From contig PLTE01000026.1 in NCBI GenBank assembly GCA_003164375.1, positions 1 to 12,040 on the forward strand: 12,040 nucleotides of DNA. The letters are read 5' to 3'. The stretch's first letter is position 1. Each line of letters begins with the position of its first letter. The notes below the pieces were generated by a model. It was not told the origin of the DNA, did no database searches, and worked only from the letters and a program-made list of their open reading frames with translations. Below, piece after piece: positions 1 to 6,592 of the stretch. The position numbers and the translations under genes are program-made. Origin of the DNA: Hyphomicrobiales bacterium. Its GTDB lineage: Bacteria; Pseudomonadota; Alphaproteobacteria; Rhizobiales; Xanthobacteraceae.

Positions 1-212
1 CCTGCGGGTGGGGCTCGTAACCCCGTTCCCGGGCGGCTTTGGGTCCCCGACCGACCGGCACTACGACCGGTCTCCGAGGTGCTCGGTAGACTGTGACAGG
101 CCGAAGCGGATAACGCCCGTCAGGCCAGGTCTCAGGAAGCGCGGGTCTGGAGCTGAGCCGATACTGGATGCGTCCGGTCCGGCGAGTGCCGGGGTGGAGC
201 GCCGAGAGGCGA

Positions 213-259
213 GCCCCCTCCGTATCTTCTTCGTTTTTTGGAGAGGATACGGAGGGGGC
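213..259. repeat. Very strong 20-bp hairpin
   Basis: Arms 213-232 and 240-259 pair over 20 bp. The outer 14 bp are perfect and the inner six include two G-U pairs; the loop is GTTTTTT (233-239). A second perfect 8-bp hairpin (260-267/272-279) follows with no gap. No T-run follows the stem on either strand, so an ordinary intrinsic terminator is unlikely; a domain of a structured RNA or an extragenic palindromic element fits better. Confidence 0.75.
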
Positions 260-432
260 GCCGCACCCGCTGGTGCGGCCTCTAGTACGCGCCTTCCGGC
301 GCTCCGCCTCCCTCCTTTTGTCGGGGAGGCACAAGGGAATGGCTTGCTGCAGCAAAACTCGGGCGCGGCGCGTCGCGAGAACGGGTTATCTATTGCGTCA
401 TTGCTGGCAGGCCCTTGAGGCGCGTCTCGGCC

Positions 433-438
433 TATACT
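433..438 (+). promoter_or_regulatory. Candidate -10 element of the DUF883 gene
   Basis: TATACT lies 34 bases before the GTG start at 473, the expected distance for a short leader. The best -35-like match, TTGAGG at 415-420, is only 12 bases upstream, too close for a normal housekeeping promoter. Only the -10 is therefore suggestive. Confidence 0.25.
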
Positions 439-472
439 AGCCGGGACGGTCCGATTTGAACGGGAGACTGCC

Positions 473-781
473 GTGGCCAAGGACACTGTATTGTCGCGCG
501 AATTGAAATCGCTGCAGGAGGAGCTTTCGGCGTCGCATCGCGAGCACCGCCCATCGCCCGCGGCGCGGGGCTCCGCGAGCAGCGCAACTACCGCTACGGC
601 CGGTCAGCCGGAAGATACGCCGGCAGCAGCGCAGCTCCGCGAGGAACTTCGCGAGTTCGTCAACGAGATCACTGAATTTATCGAGGACGCCGAGAAGAAC
701 GTTTCGGCGCACCCCACCGCCAGCGTGCTAGGCGCCATGTCGGTCGGAATATTGATCGGTTACCTCATCGGCCGACGCTAG
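473..781 (+). CDS. DUF883 (ElaB/YqjD-type) membrane-anchored protein
   Basis: A 102-residue protein starting with GTG; GGGAG at 462-466 sits 6 bases upstream and supports this start. Residues 5-20 and 53-78 are charged and likely helical or coiled-coil, separated by an Ala/Ser/Thr-rich linker (about 28-50). The C-terminus (84-102) is a single membrane segment with small-residue spacing (GAMSVGILIGYLIGRR) ending in Arg-Arg, the hallmark of the DUF883/ElaB/YqjD family. E. coli members are tail-anchored inner-membrane proteins that bind ribosomes in stationary phase; that role here is inferred from family only. The next gene begins 10 bases downstream and looks YqjE-like, so the pair mirrors yqjD-yqjE. 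Confidence 0.8.
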   Translation: MAKDTVLSRELKSLQEELSASHREHRPSPAARGSASSATTATAGQPEDTPAAAQLREELREFVNEITEFIEDAEKNVSAHPTASVLGAMSVGILIGYLIGRR

Positions 782-791
782 GAGCAGCACA

Positions 792-1292
792 ATGATCGAT
801 AATTTTGTGCGCGACCTTCACCTGTTGTGGAAAGCCGATTCTCTGATCGGAAAGATCTGGCTTACGGTTACCGCGCGCCGCCTTGGCCTCTACGCGTTCG
901 CCGGCCTGATCGCCGTATTCGGGCTCGGCATGATAAACGTAGCGGGTTTCTACGCCTTCGAGGCGTCTTTAGGGCCGGTCTGGGCGGCTTCGCTGGTCGC
1001 GCTCGGCGATTTCGTTCTCGCCGCAATCATCATGCTGATCGGTCGGAGCTCCGCACCGGGACCCGAGCTCGATTTGGCCTTTGACGTCCGCAAAATCGCT
1101 ATCGAGTCCCTTCAGGCCGACGCGCTCGATCTGAAGGCCACGATCGATACGCTCACCCAAGAAATCCAAGACACCAAGAATCGCATCGTGGGGATCGTGC
1201 ATAACCCCTTGGATGCGGCCACGCAGCAGCTTCTTATCCCGGCCGCGCTCTCGATCATAAGAGGTTTGCGCGCCAAGAAAGATCGGGCTTGA
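792..1292 (+). CDS. YqjE/phage-holin-like integral membrane protein
   Basis: A 166-residue protein with AGGAG at 780-784 before its ATG; this site overlaps the stop codon of the DUF883 gene, implying translational coupling. Two hydrophobic segments (about 33-57 and 62-84) form a helical hairpin. They are preceded by an amphipathic N-terminus and followed by a charged, predicted coiled-coil tail (about 92-135). This matches the phage holin family / DUF1469 layout of YqjE, usually found beside a DUF883 gene. These proteins are not proven holins; a role in the cell envelope or in ribosome hibernation at the membrane is inference. The family call rests on topology and gene neighbour rather than on a conserved motif. 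Confidence 0.65.
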   Translation: MIDNFVRDLHLLWKADSLIGKIWLTVTARRLGLYAFAGLIAVFGLGMINVAGFYAFEASLGPVWAASLVALGDFVLAAIIMLIGRSSAPGPELDLAFDVRKIAIESLQADALDLKATIDTLTQEIQDTKNRIVGIVHNPLDAATQQLLIPAALSIIRGLRAKKDRA

Positions 1293-1352
1293 GATCAAGG
1301 CCTGGGCCGCGAGACAAATTCCGCGGATGCCGTTTTCATCTCATCCGTCCCG

Positions 1353-1390
1353 CGAGCGCTGCCGCTCGAGGTTAATGAAAGCTTTCGTTA
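1353..1390. terminator. Paired hairpins between convergent genes, possible bidirectional terminator
   Basis: Two foldbacks lie between the holin-like gene (+) and the flp gene (-): a perfect 6-bp GC stem (1353-1358/1363-1368, loop CTGC), then an AT-rich palindrome (1373-1380/1383-1390, one G-T pair) overlapping the flp stop codon. Neither is followed by a strong T-run, so the terminator call rests mainly on position between converging genes. Confidence 0.4.
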
Positions 1391-1549
1391 GATCGCGTTT
1401 TGCAATGCGGTGAAAATGGTGACGAGCTGGGTGCCGACGCTCTTTACGCCCGGAATAATGGCCACGGAAACGCCGGAGGTGATGAGACCGTATTCGATCG
1501 CCGCGGCGCCGGATTCGTCTTTTAGGAAACGCTTCAATTGATTGATCAT
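1388..1549 (-). CDS. Flp/Fap-type pilin component (short)
   Basis: A 53-residue Flp pilin, the subunit of Tad-assembled type IVb pili. A longer open frame extends upstream, but ATG at 1547-1549 is chosen because GAGGG lies 5 bases before it and the product then has normal Flp size. A basic leader (residues 1-14, INQLKRFLKDESG) precedes the cleavage site Gly14/Ala15. The mature N-terminus carries the conserved Glu19-Tyr20 of the Flp motif (AAAIEYGLI) followed by a hydrophobic helix. Odd points: Pro33 and Lys36 lie inside the hydrophobic stretch (AIIPGVKSVG), where typical Flp pilins have only apolar residues. No tadA/B/C, cpaB or prepilin peptidase gene is present nearby. It may be a minor pilin or a decaying copy. 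Confidence 0.85.
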   Translation of the reverse strand: MINQLKRFLKDESGAAAIEYGLITSGVSVAIIPGVKSVGTQLVTIFTALQNAI

Positions 1550-1554
1550 TGTCG

Positions 1555-1559
1555 CCCTC
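1555..1559 (-). promoter_or_regulatory. Ribosome binding site fixing the flp start
   Basis: On the minus strand GAGGG stands 5 bases before ATG at 1549. It favours this start over upstream in-frame ATGs, which would give a pilin leader about 65 residues too long. Confidence 0.65.
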
Positions 1560-1639
1560 GTTGCAGCAGATGTTTCCTCAGGCGCAATCATGTAGCAGAA
1601 CAATGATGGTAAATAAATCTCGATCCAAATTAACGATGA

Positions 1640-1840
1640 ACCGGTAAACGCCGCGCCGTCACAGTCGCTCGGCCTCACCAACGAGGCGCGTTCAGCCATG
1701 GGCAGACCATTGACAACCTGGCGCTGTTTTCCCGCAAGGTGCATCCGCGGCTTGGGGTCTCAAAGCTGCCCGACGCGGCGGCGGTAGCCGCGGCGGTTGC
1801 GGCACAATGGAGCCCGCTCAAGGGCTGGAACCAAACTTGA
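1640..1840 (+). pseudogene. Gene remnant, C-terminal fragment (possibly a luciferase-like flavin monooxygenase)
   Basis: A frame open from the stop at 1637-1639 to TGA at 1838-1840 has strong G/C-ending codon use but no ATG or GTG start with a binding site. From about 1690 it reads like the end of a real protein, including GQTIDNLALFSRKVHPRLG and ending in SPLKGWNQT. The stretch with an acidic/aromatic helix followed by ..FSRKVHPRL resembles the final helix of LLM-class (luciferase-like) flavin-dependent oxidoreductases. That family guess is weak. If it is a remnant, the 5' part was lost and replaced by the leader of the divergent flp gene. It could alternatively be an unusually protein-like non-coding stretch. 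Confidence 0.4.
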
Positions 1841-1904
1841 TTTCGCGGCGGGTCTGGCTCATTGCTTTGCGAACGTCGCCGCGCCGATCGGGTAAATTCC
1901 TGTC

Positions 1905-2960
1905 ATGACCACGCGTATCACCATCCGCAAGCCGGACGACTGGCATCTTCATGTGCGCGACGGCGAAATGCTCAAAGCGGTGCTGCCGTTCACCGCCAGG
2001 AATTTCGCCCGCGCCGTCCTGATGCCGAACCTGGTGCCGCCGGTGCGCACCACGGCCGACGGCCTGGCCTATCGCGAGCGGGTTCTAGCGGCGCTGCCGC
2101 TGGGCTCGACGTTCAAGCCGCTTATCACCTGCTATCTTACCGACGACACCGATCCGGACGACGTCGAGCGCGGCTTTCGCGATGGGCTGTTTATCGGTGT
2201 GAAGCTTTATCCGGCGCATGCCACGACGAATTCGGCATACGGCGTCACCGACTATGCCAAAGTCGTGCGCGTGTTGGAGCGGATGGAAAAGATCGGTATG
2301 CCGTTTCTCATGCACGGCGAATATGTCGCGCCCGATGTCGACATTTTCGACCGCGAAGCAGTCTTCATCGACCGGCTGTTGTCGAAATGGGTCAAGCAAT
2401 TCTCCGGCTTGCGCATGATCCTGGAACATCTTTCGACCAAGGAAGGCGTCGATTTTGTGCATAGCGCAAGCCCGCAGGTCGGCGGCACCATCACGCCCTA
2501 TCATATGATGCTGACCCGCAACGACTGGCTCGGCCACGGGCTCAAACCCTACATGTATGTGATGCCGGTAATTAAAACCGCGCGCGATCGGTCCGCGTTG
2601 CGCAACGCGGCGACGTCCGGCGAGGCCTGCTATTTTCTCGGCACCGATTCGGCGCCGCATCCCTATGCCAAAAAAGTATCGACGAGCGGCACTCCCGGCA
2701 TGTTCAATGCCCCGGTCGCGATCGAGACCTATACGCAGGTTTTCGAGGAGGAGGGCGCCCTCGACAAGCTTGAAGCCTTTGCCTCGCTCAACGGGCCCAA
2801 GCATTATCGTCTGCCGCCGAACGACACGACGATCACGCTGGAGAAAACGCCTTGGACCGTGCCCGAGGAAGTCAAAGTCGCCGGCCCCGACGAACGCGCA
2901 TTGATCTATCGTGGCGGCGAGACTATCGCGTGGCGGGTGGTCGATGAATCGGTCGCTTAG
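1905..2960 (+). CDS. pyrC: Dihydroorotase, class II (PyrC)
   Basis: A 351-residue cytoplasmic metalloenzyme that interconverts N-carbamoyl-aspartate and dihydroorotate, the third step of UMP synthesis. All metal and catalytic residues are visible and match E. coli PyrC (348 aa) with a two-residue shift: His14 and His16 in DWHLHVRD, Lys100 (carboxylated) in GVKLYPAHATT, His137 in MHGE, His175 in LEHLST and Asp248 in GTDSAPH. The flexible loop over the active site (about 104-112) is also present. The start is taken at ATG 1905 because MTTRITIRKPDDWHLH begins as in homologues; no clear Shine-Dalgarno precedes it. It heads a co-directional run, with pyrE beginning 15 bases after its stop. Confidence 0.97.
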   Translation: MTTRITIRKPDDWHLHVRDGEMLKAVLPFTARNFARAVLMPNLVPPVRTTADGLAYRERVLAALPLGSTFKPLITCYLTDDTDPDDVERGFRDGLFIGVKLYPAHATTNSAYGVTDYAKVVRVLERMEKIGMPFLMHGEYVAPDVDIFDREAVFIDRLLSKWVKQFSGLRMILEHLSTKEGVDFVHSASPQVGGTITPYHMMLTRNDWLGHGLKPYMYVMPVIKTARDRSALRNAATSGEACYFLGTDSAPHPYAKKVSTSGTPGMFNAPVAIETYTQVFEEEGALDKLEAFASLNGPKHYRLPPNDTTITLEKTPWTVPEEVKVAGPDERALIYRGGETIAWRVVDESVA

Positions 2961-2965
2961 TTTTT

Positions 2966-2970
2966 GGAGA
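2966..2970 (+). promoter_or_regulatory. Ribosome binding site deciding the pyrE start
   Basis: GGAGA lies 5 bases before ATG 2976. An upstream in-frame TTG at 2964 overlaps this site, so it is rejected as the start. Confidence 0.65.
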
Positions 2971-2975
2971 CGATA

Positions 2976-3665
2976 ATGACAGGCTTCCCGGACAAAGCGG
3001 TGATCGCCGAGCTGACGGCGAAGATGCTCATCGAGGTGGATGCGGTCCGCTTCATGACGGACAAGCCGTTCATCTATACCTCCGGTTGGGCGAGCCCGGT
3101 CTATACCGATTGCCGAAGGCTCATCTCGTTCCCGCGGGTACGCCAGACGCTGGTCGATTTCGGCGTGGCGACGGTCGAACGCGAAATCGGCTTCGAACAG
3201 CTCGATGCGGTGGCCGGCGGCGAGACCGCGGGCATTCCGTTCGCGGCCTGGATGGCGGATCGCCTGATGCTGCCGATGCAATATGTGCGCAAGAAGTCGA
3301 AGGGCTTCGGCCGCAATGCCCAGATCGAAGGCCATCTTGATGCCGGCGATCGCGTGCTCCTGGTCGAGGACCTGACCACCGACGGGCGCAGCAAGGTCAA
3401 TTTCTGCCAGGCGCTGCGCGGCGCCGGCGCTGTCGTCGAACATGTCTTCGTGTTCTTTTTCTATGACATCTTCCCCGAGGGCAAAAAAATCTTGAGCGAT
3501 CTCGGCATCACGTTGCATGCGCTCGCCACATGGTGGGACGTGCTGGAAGTGGCGAAGAAGAGCGGCAAATTCGACAAGGCAAAGCTCAAGGAAGTGGAAA
3601 AATTCATGAAGGACCCCGCCACGTGGTCGAAGGCGCATGGTGGCGCCGCTCAGGCGGCGGAGTAA
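2976..3665 (+). CDS. pyrE: Orotate phosphoribosyltransferase (PyrE)
   Basis: A 229-residue cytoplasmic enzyme joining orotate and PRPP to give OMP. The PRPP-binding motif is at residues 127-140 (RVLLVEDLTTDGRSK). The flexible catalytic-loop region with clustered lysines is at about 105-120 (VRKKSKGFGRNAQIEG). An N-terminal orotate-side motif is at about 33-47 (IYTSGWASPVYTDCR). The motif core reads TTDG rather than the textbook TTG or TAG, and the protein is longer than E. coli PyrE (213 aa), as in alphaproteobacterial forms. The last 45 residues are Lys-rich, then Ala-rich. pyrC lies 15 bases upstream and the FAD dehydrogenase 11 bases downstream, so all three probably share a transcript. 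Confidence 0.93.
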   Translation: MTGFPDKAVIAELTAKMLIEVDAVRFMTDKPFIYTSGWASPVYTDCRRLISFPRVRQTLVDFGVATVEREIGFEQLDAVAGGETAGIPFAAWMADRLMLPMQYVRKKSKGFGRNAQIEGHLDAGDRVLLVEDLTTDGRSKVNFCQALRGAGAVVEHVFVFFFYDIFPEGKKILSDLGITLHALATWWDVLEVAKKSGKFDKAKLKEVEKFMKDPATWSKAHGGAAQAAE

Positions 3666-3667
3666 TT

Positions 3668-3673
3668 GAGGAA
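3668..3673 (+). promoter_or_regulatory. Ribosome binding site of the FAD dehydrogenase gene
   Basis: GAGGAA just after the pyrE stop precedes ATG 3677 at normal distance. It rules out the longer open frame that starts inside pyrE at 3530. Confidence 0.65.
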
Positions 3674-3676
3674 GCA

Positions 3677-5164
3677 ATGTCAAACGAAATCGCAGATGTA
3701 ATCGTCGTCGGCGCCGGCAATGCGGCGTTTTGTGCGGCACTGGCGGCGCAGGAACAGGGCGCCAAGGTGGTTATTCTCGAAGCCGCGCCGGAAGACGAAT
3801 CCGGCGGCAACAGCCGGTTTACCGCGGGCTCGATCCGCGTCGTCTATAATGGCATCGACGATATCAAGACGCTGGTTCCCGATCTCACGCCGGCCGAAAT
3901 CGAGACCACGGACTTCGGCACTTACACCGCCGACCAATTCTACGACGACATGGCGCGCGTGACGCAAAATCGCGCCGATCCGGATCTCGTCGAGCTTTTG
4001 GTGACCAAGAGCTTCGACTCGCTCAACTGGATGCGTCAAAAGGGCGTGCGGCTTATTCCGATCTATGGCCGTCAGGCCTTCAAGATCGACGGCAAGTTCA
4101 AGTTCTGGGGCGGACTCACGGTGGAGTCAGTCGGCGGCGGCCCGGGGCTGATCGCCATGCTCACCGAGTCGGCGAAAAAACGCGGCATCGATATCCGTTA
4201 TTCGACGCGCGGCATGGATTTGTTGTTCGACGGCGACCGCATCCAAGGCATTCGCGTGCGCGAGCACGGCGACGTGCGCGAGCTGCGCGCCAAATCCGTG
4301 GTGCTCGCCTGCGGCGGCTTCGAAGCCAATCCGGAATGGCGCACGCGCTACCTCGGTCCGGGCTGGGATCTCGCCAAGGTGCGCGGCAGTCGTTTCAACA
4401 CCGGCGACGGCATCCGAATGGCGCTCGACATCGGTGCCGTGCCGCGCGGCAACTGGTCGGGCTGCCACGCGGTGCAGTGGGAAATGAATGCGCCGGAATT
4501 CGGCGACCTCGCTGTCGGCGATCAATTCCAAAAGCACTCCTATCCGTTCTCGATCATGATCAACGCCACCGGCAAGCGCTTCGTCGACGAGGGCGCCGAT
4601 TTCCGCAACTATACTTACGCCAAATACGGGCGCGTCGTGCTGGAGCAGCCCGGCCAATTCGCCTGGCAGATCTTTGATCAGAAAGTCAAACATCTGCAGC
4701 GCGACGAATACCGCATCCGGCAGATCACCAAGGTGACGGCGAACACCATCGAGGAATTCGCGCAAAAGCTCGAAGGCGTGAACGCGGCGGAGTTCGTCAA
4801 AACCATCAAAGAATGGAACGCCGCGGTGAAGACCGACGTGGCATTCAATCCGAACGTCAAGGACGGCCGTTGCACGCAAGGCCTGGCCATCAACAAGAGC
4901 AATTGGGCGAACACGTTCGACGCGCCGCCTTACGAAGGTTACGCGGTGACCTGCGGCGTTACCTTCACCTTCGGCGGACTGCGCATCAACACCGAGGGCG
5001 AAGTGCTCAACACCGACTACCAGCCGATCCGCGGCCTCTATGCCGCGGGCGAACTGGTCGGCGGCCTGTTCTACTTCAATTATCCCGGCGGCTCGGGCCT
5101 GATGGCGGGCACCGTGTTCGGCAAGATCGCCGGAACTTCGGCCGGCCGTGCCGGCAAGAACTGA
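3677..5164 (+). CDS. tcuA: TcuA-like FAD-dependent dehydrogenase (FAD_binding_2 / fumarate reductase flavoprotein family)
   Basis: A 495-residue flavoprotein. The N-terminal dinucleotide fold is at residues 8-36 (VIVVGAGNAAFCAALAAQ.. ending VILE), followed by the FAD-contacting ESGGNSRFTAG (41-51). A second FAD strand lies at 207-215 (SVVLACGGF), then NTGDGIRMALDIGA (241-254). A capping domain follows, with GKRFVDEGADFR (299-310). The C-terminal FAD site is at 453-487 (LYAAGELVGGLFYFNYPGGSG..). Family members oxidise or reduce C-C bonds next to carboxylates; Salmonella TcuA oxidises tricarballylate to cis-aconitate. In fumarate reductases the C-terminal site has a substrate-binding Arg before the GGN motif; here it reads NYPGGSG, as in TcuA and ketosteroid-dehydrogenase relatives, so the substrate is probably not plain fumarate. 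No TcuB-like partner is adjacent. The family is secure, the substrate is not. Confidence 0.8.
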   Translation: MSNEIADVIVVGAGNAAFCAALAAQEQGAKVVILEAAPEDESGGNSRFTAGSIRVVYNGIDDIKTLVPDLTPAEIETTDFGTYTADQFYDDMARVTQNRADPDLVELLVTKSFDSLNWMRQKGVRLIPIYGRQAFKIDGKFKFWGGLTVESVGGGPGLIAMLTESAKKRGIDIRYSTRGMDLLFDGDRIQGIRVREHGDVRELRAKSVVLACGGFEANPEWRTRYLGPGWDLAKVRGSRFNTGDGIRMALDIGAVPRGNWSGCHAVQWEMNAPEFGDLAVGDQFQKHSYPFSIMINATGKRFVDEGADFRNYTYAKYGRVVLEQPGQFAWQIFDQKVKHLQRDEYRIRQITKVTANTIEEFAQKLEGVNAAEFVKTIKEWNAAVKTDVAFNPNVKDGRCTQGLAINKSNWANTFDAPPYEGYAVTCGVTFTFGGLRINTEGEVLNTDYQPIRGLYAAGELVGGLFYFNYPGGSGLMAGTVFGKIAGTSAGRAGKN

Positions 5165-5189
5165 CGAGGACCAGAACGAACCCCCGACA

Positions 5190-6512
5190 ATGGACGCCAA
5201 GGTCGAACGCGCGCTGAACGAACTCTCCGCAACCGAGATCGCGGCAAAAATCGCGGCGGGCGAGATCACATGCGAGGCGGTGACGCACGCCTGCGTGGCG
5301 CGGATCGCTGAGCGCGACGGCGTGGTGAAGGCGTTCGTGAATTTCGACGCCGATTACGCACTTGCGCAAGCGCGTGCGCTCGATCGCGGGCCGAGCCGGG
5401 GTCCGCTACACGGCGTGCCGATCGGGGTGAAAGACATTATCGACACTTTCGATATGCCGACCGAGATGGGCTCGCCGATCTATCGCGGCCATCGGCCGCC
5501 GGCGGATGCCGCTTGCGTCGCGCTGTTGCGGCGCGCCGGCGCGGTCATTCTCGGCAAGACCGCCACCTGCGAGCTGGCAGGCATGGCGTCGGCCGAAACG
5601 ACCAATCCGCATAATCCAGCGCATACCCCGGGCGGCTCGTCGAGCGGCTCGGCGGCGGCGGTCGCCGACGCCATGCTGCCGGCGGCGCTTGGCACTCAGA
5701 CCGGCGGTTCGGTGCTGCGTCCGGCATCGTTTTGCGGGATTTTCGGCTTCAAGCCGACCTACAACGCGTTTAACAAAGCGGGGATCAAGCCGGCTGCTGA
5801 AAGTATTGATACGATCGGGTGGCTCACGCGCTCGATCGACGACATCGAACTCCTGTCCGACGTGCTGCGCATGCAGGCGCCGCTGCCGCCGCGCAAGCTC
5901 ACGGCTCCACCGCGGATCGGCCTCTGCCGCACCGAAGTCTGGGAGACCGCGCATCCCGAGACCAAAGCCGCCGTGGAAAGCGCCGCCGCGAAGCTCGGCA
6001 GAGTCGGCGCGATGGTGCGCGACGTCGAATTGCCCAAAGCTTTCACCGGCCTGCATGCCTTGGCGCGCGGCACCATCAATCATTTCGAGCGCGCCGCTTG
6101 CATGGCTTTCGAATGGGACCATCATCGCGAGGCGCTGTCGCCGCAGATGCGGCGCTATATCGAAAGCGGCCAGAAAACCTCGCGCGACGAGTATGTCGCC
6201 GCCTGGCGGCGCGTCGAGGAATGCCGTGCATTGTTGGCATCCCTGTTCGACGGCCTCGATGTGCTGCTGACGCCGTGCGTGCCGGGCGAGGCGCCGCACG
6301 GTCTCGGCTTAACCGGCGACCCCGGCATGCAGGCGATGTGGACTGCGCTGCATACGCCCGCCATGACGTTGCCGACCTACCGCGGTCCTCACGATCTGCC
6401 GGTCGGCATCCAACTGGTCGCACAGCGCTACGACGACGATCGGCTGTTCGCCTGCGCCCGGTGGATTTGGGACGAGATCGGCGCGCCGGTTATGCTGCAT
6501 GGCCGGCTGTGA
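5190..6512 (+). CDS. Amidase-signature family hydrolase
   Basis: A 440-residue enzyme that would hydrolyse a C-N amide bond by a Ser-cisSer-Lys triad. Visible residues are Lys81 (GVPIGVKDIID), the cis-Ser at about 150 in GGSSSGSAAAVA, and nucleophile Ser174 in GTQTGGSVLRPASFCGIFG. The usual GTDTGGS reads GTQTGGS here, a Gln for the conserved Asp. Length suits a stand-alone amidase. The GatA role is less likely because no gatB or gatC is nearby. Start 5190 (ATG) is preferred; a GTG at 5148 is in frame but overlaps the upstream gene and adds a non-conserved extension. The gene follows the FAD dehydrogenase by 25 bases. The substrate is unknown; context next to a carboxylate-type dehydrogenase and a TctC-type binding protein hints at an amide of an organic acid. 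Confidence 0.88.
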   Translation: MDAKVERALNELSATEIAAKIAAGEITCEAVTHACVARIAERDGVVKAFVNFDADYALAQARALDRGPSRGPLHGVPIGVKDIIDTFDMPTEMGSPIYRGHRPPADAACVALLRRAGAVILGKTATCELAGMASAETTNPHNPAHTPGGSSSGSAAAVADAMLPAALGTQTGGSVLRPASFCGIFGFKPTYNAFNKAGIKPAAESIDTIGWLTRSIDDIELLSDVLRMQAPLPPRKLTAPPRIGLCRTEVWETAHPETKAAVESAAAKLGRVGAMVRDVELPKAFTGLHALARGTINHFERAACMAFEWDHHREALSPQMRRYIESGQKTSRDEYVAAWRRVEECRALLASLFDGLDVLLTPCVPGEAPHGLGLTGDPGMQAMWTALHTPAMTLPTYRGPHDLPVGIQLVAQRYDDDRLFACARWIWDEIGAPVMLHGRL

Positions 6513-6592
6513 TATTTTCACCGTCGTCGCGCGCAGCCTTGACCCGCGCGTCCCGATTGGCGATCACGGACTGGCCGGGCAGGGAGAGCCGC

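Larger units (their letters stand above)
1..472. other. Non-coding, hairpin-rich region; possible 3' part of a structured RNA cut by the window edge
   Basis: No reading frame here has convincing codon use or a recognisable product, although long open frames exist because the DNA is GC-rich. Many local foldbacks are visible. Positions 1-8 pair with 116-124 (8 bp, one bulged T at 120). 10-13 pairs with 21-24 around a 7-base loop, 36-42 with 101-107, 53-58 with 67-72, 179-183 with 188-192 (loop GAGT), 213-232 with 240-259, 260-267 with 272-279 (loop CGCT), 289-293 with 298-302, and 306-312 with 324-330. The 1-8/116-124 stem looks like a closing stem that may extend upstream of the window. I could not match it to RNase P RNA, tmRNA, SRP RNA, 6S RNA or a known riboswitch from memory. 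A structured RNA is an inference; coordinates are approximate and the strand is not settled. Confidence 0.4.

Noticed and set aside
1..45. A tRNA-like anticodon arm: gggg stem, 7-base loop CTCGTAA, cccc stem at 10-24
   Set aside because: No TTCGA-type T loop or CCA end follows at the right distance, so a Thr tRNA is not supported.
95..150. Bits resembling a glycine riboswitch (GCCGAAG and TCTCAGG)
   Set aside because: Spacing and the remaining conserved bases do not fit, and the downstream gene is not a glycine-related gene.
130..165. CTGAGCCGATA, also found in E. coli 6S RNA
   Set aside because: An 11-base match only; the multi-branched pairing seen here is unlike the single long hairpin of 6S RNA, and the usual zapA / 5-FCL neighbours are absent.
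403..420. Sigma-54-like TGGCAGGCCCTTGAG
   Set aside because: The gap between the GG and the TTG elements is one base too short and the -12 GC is missing.
8..486. Overlapping open frames on both strands at the window start
   Set aside because: They run through strong hairpins, have no good ribosome binding site, and give Arg/Pro/Ser-rich products typical of GC-rich non-coding DNA.
2085..3740. Very long open frame on the minus strand opposite pyrC and pyrE
   Set aside because: It is antisense to two certain genes, its product is rich in His/Arg/Asp as expected from mirrored codon bias, and it has no recognisable motif.
4127..5269. Long minus-strand open frame opposite the FAD dehydrogenase
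   Set aside because: Antisense shadow of a well-supported gene.
5819..6592. Upstream extension of the TctC-type reading frame
   Set aside because: It overlaps the amidase in another frame and is Arg-rich; the real start is at the signal peptide, ATG 6593.
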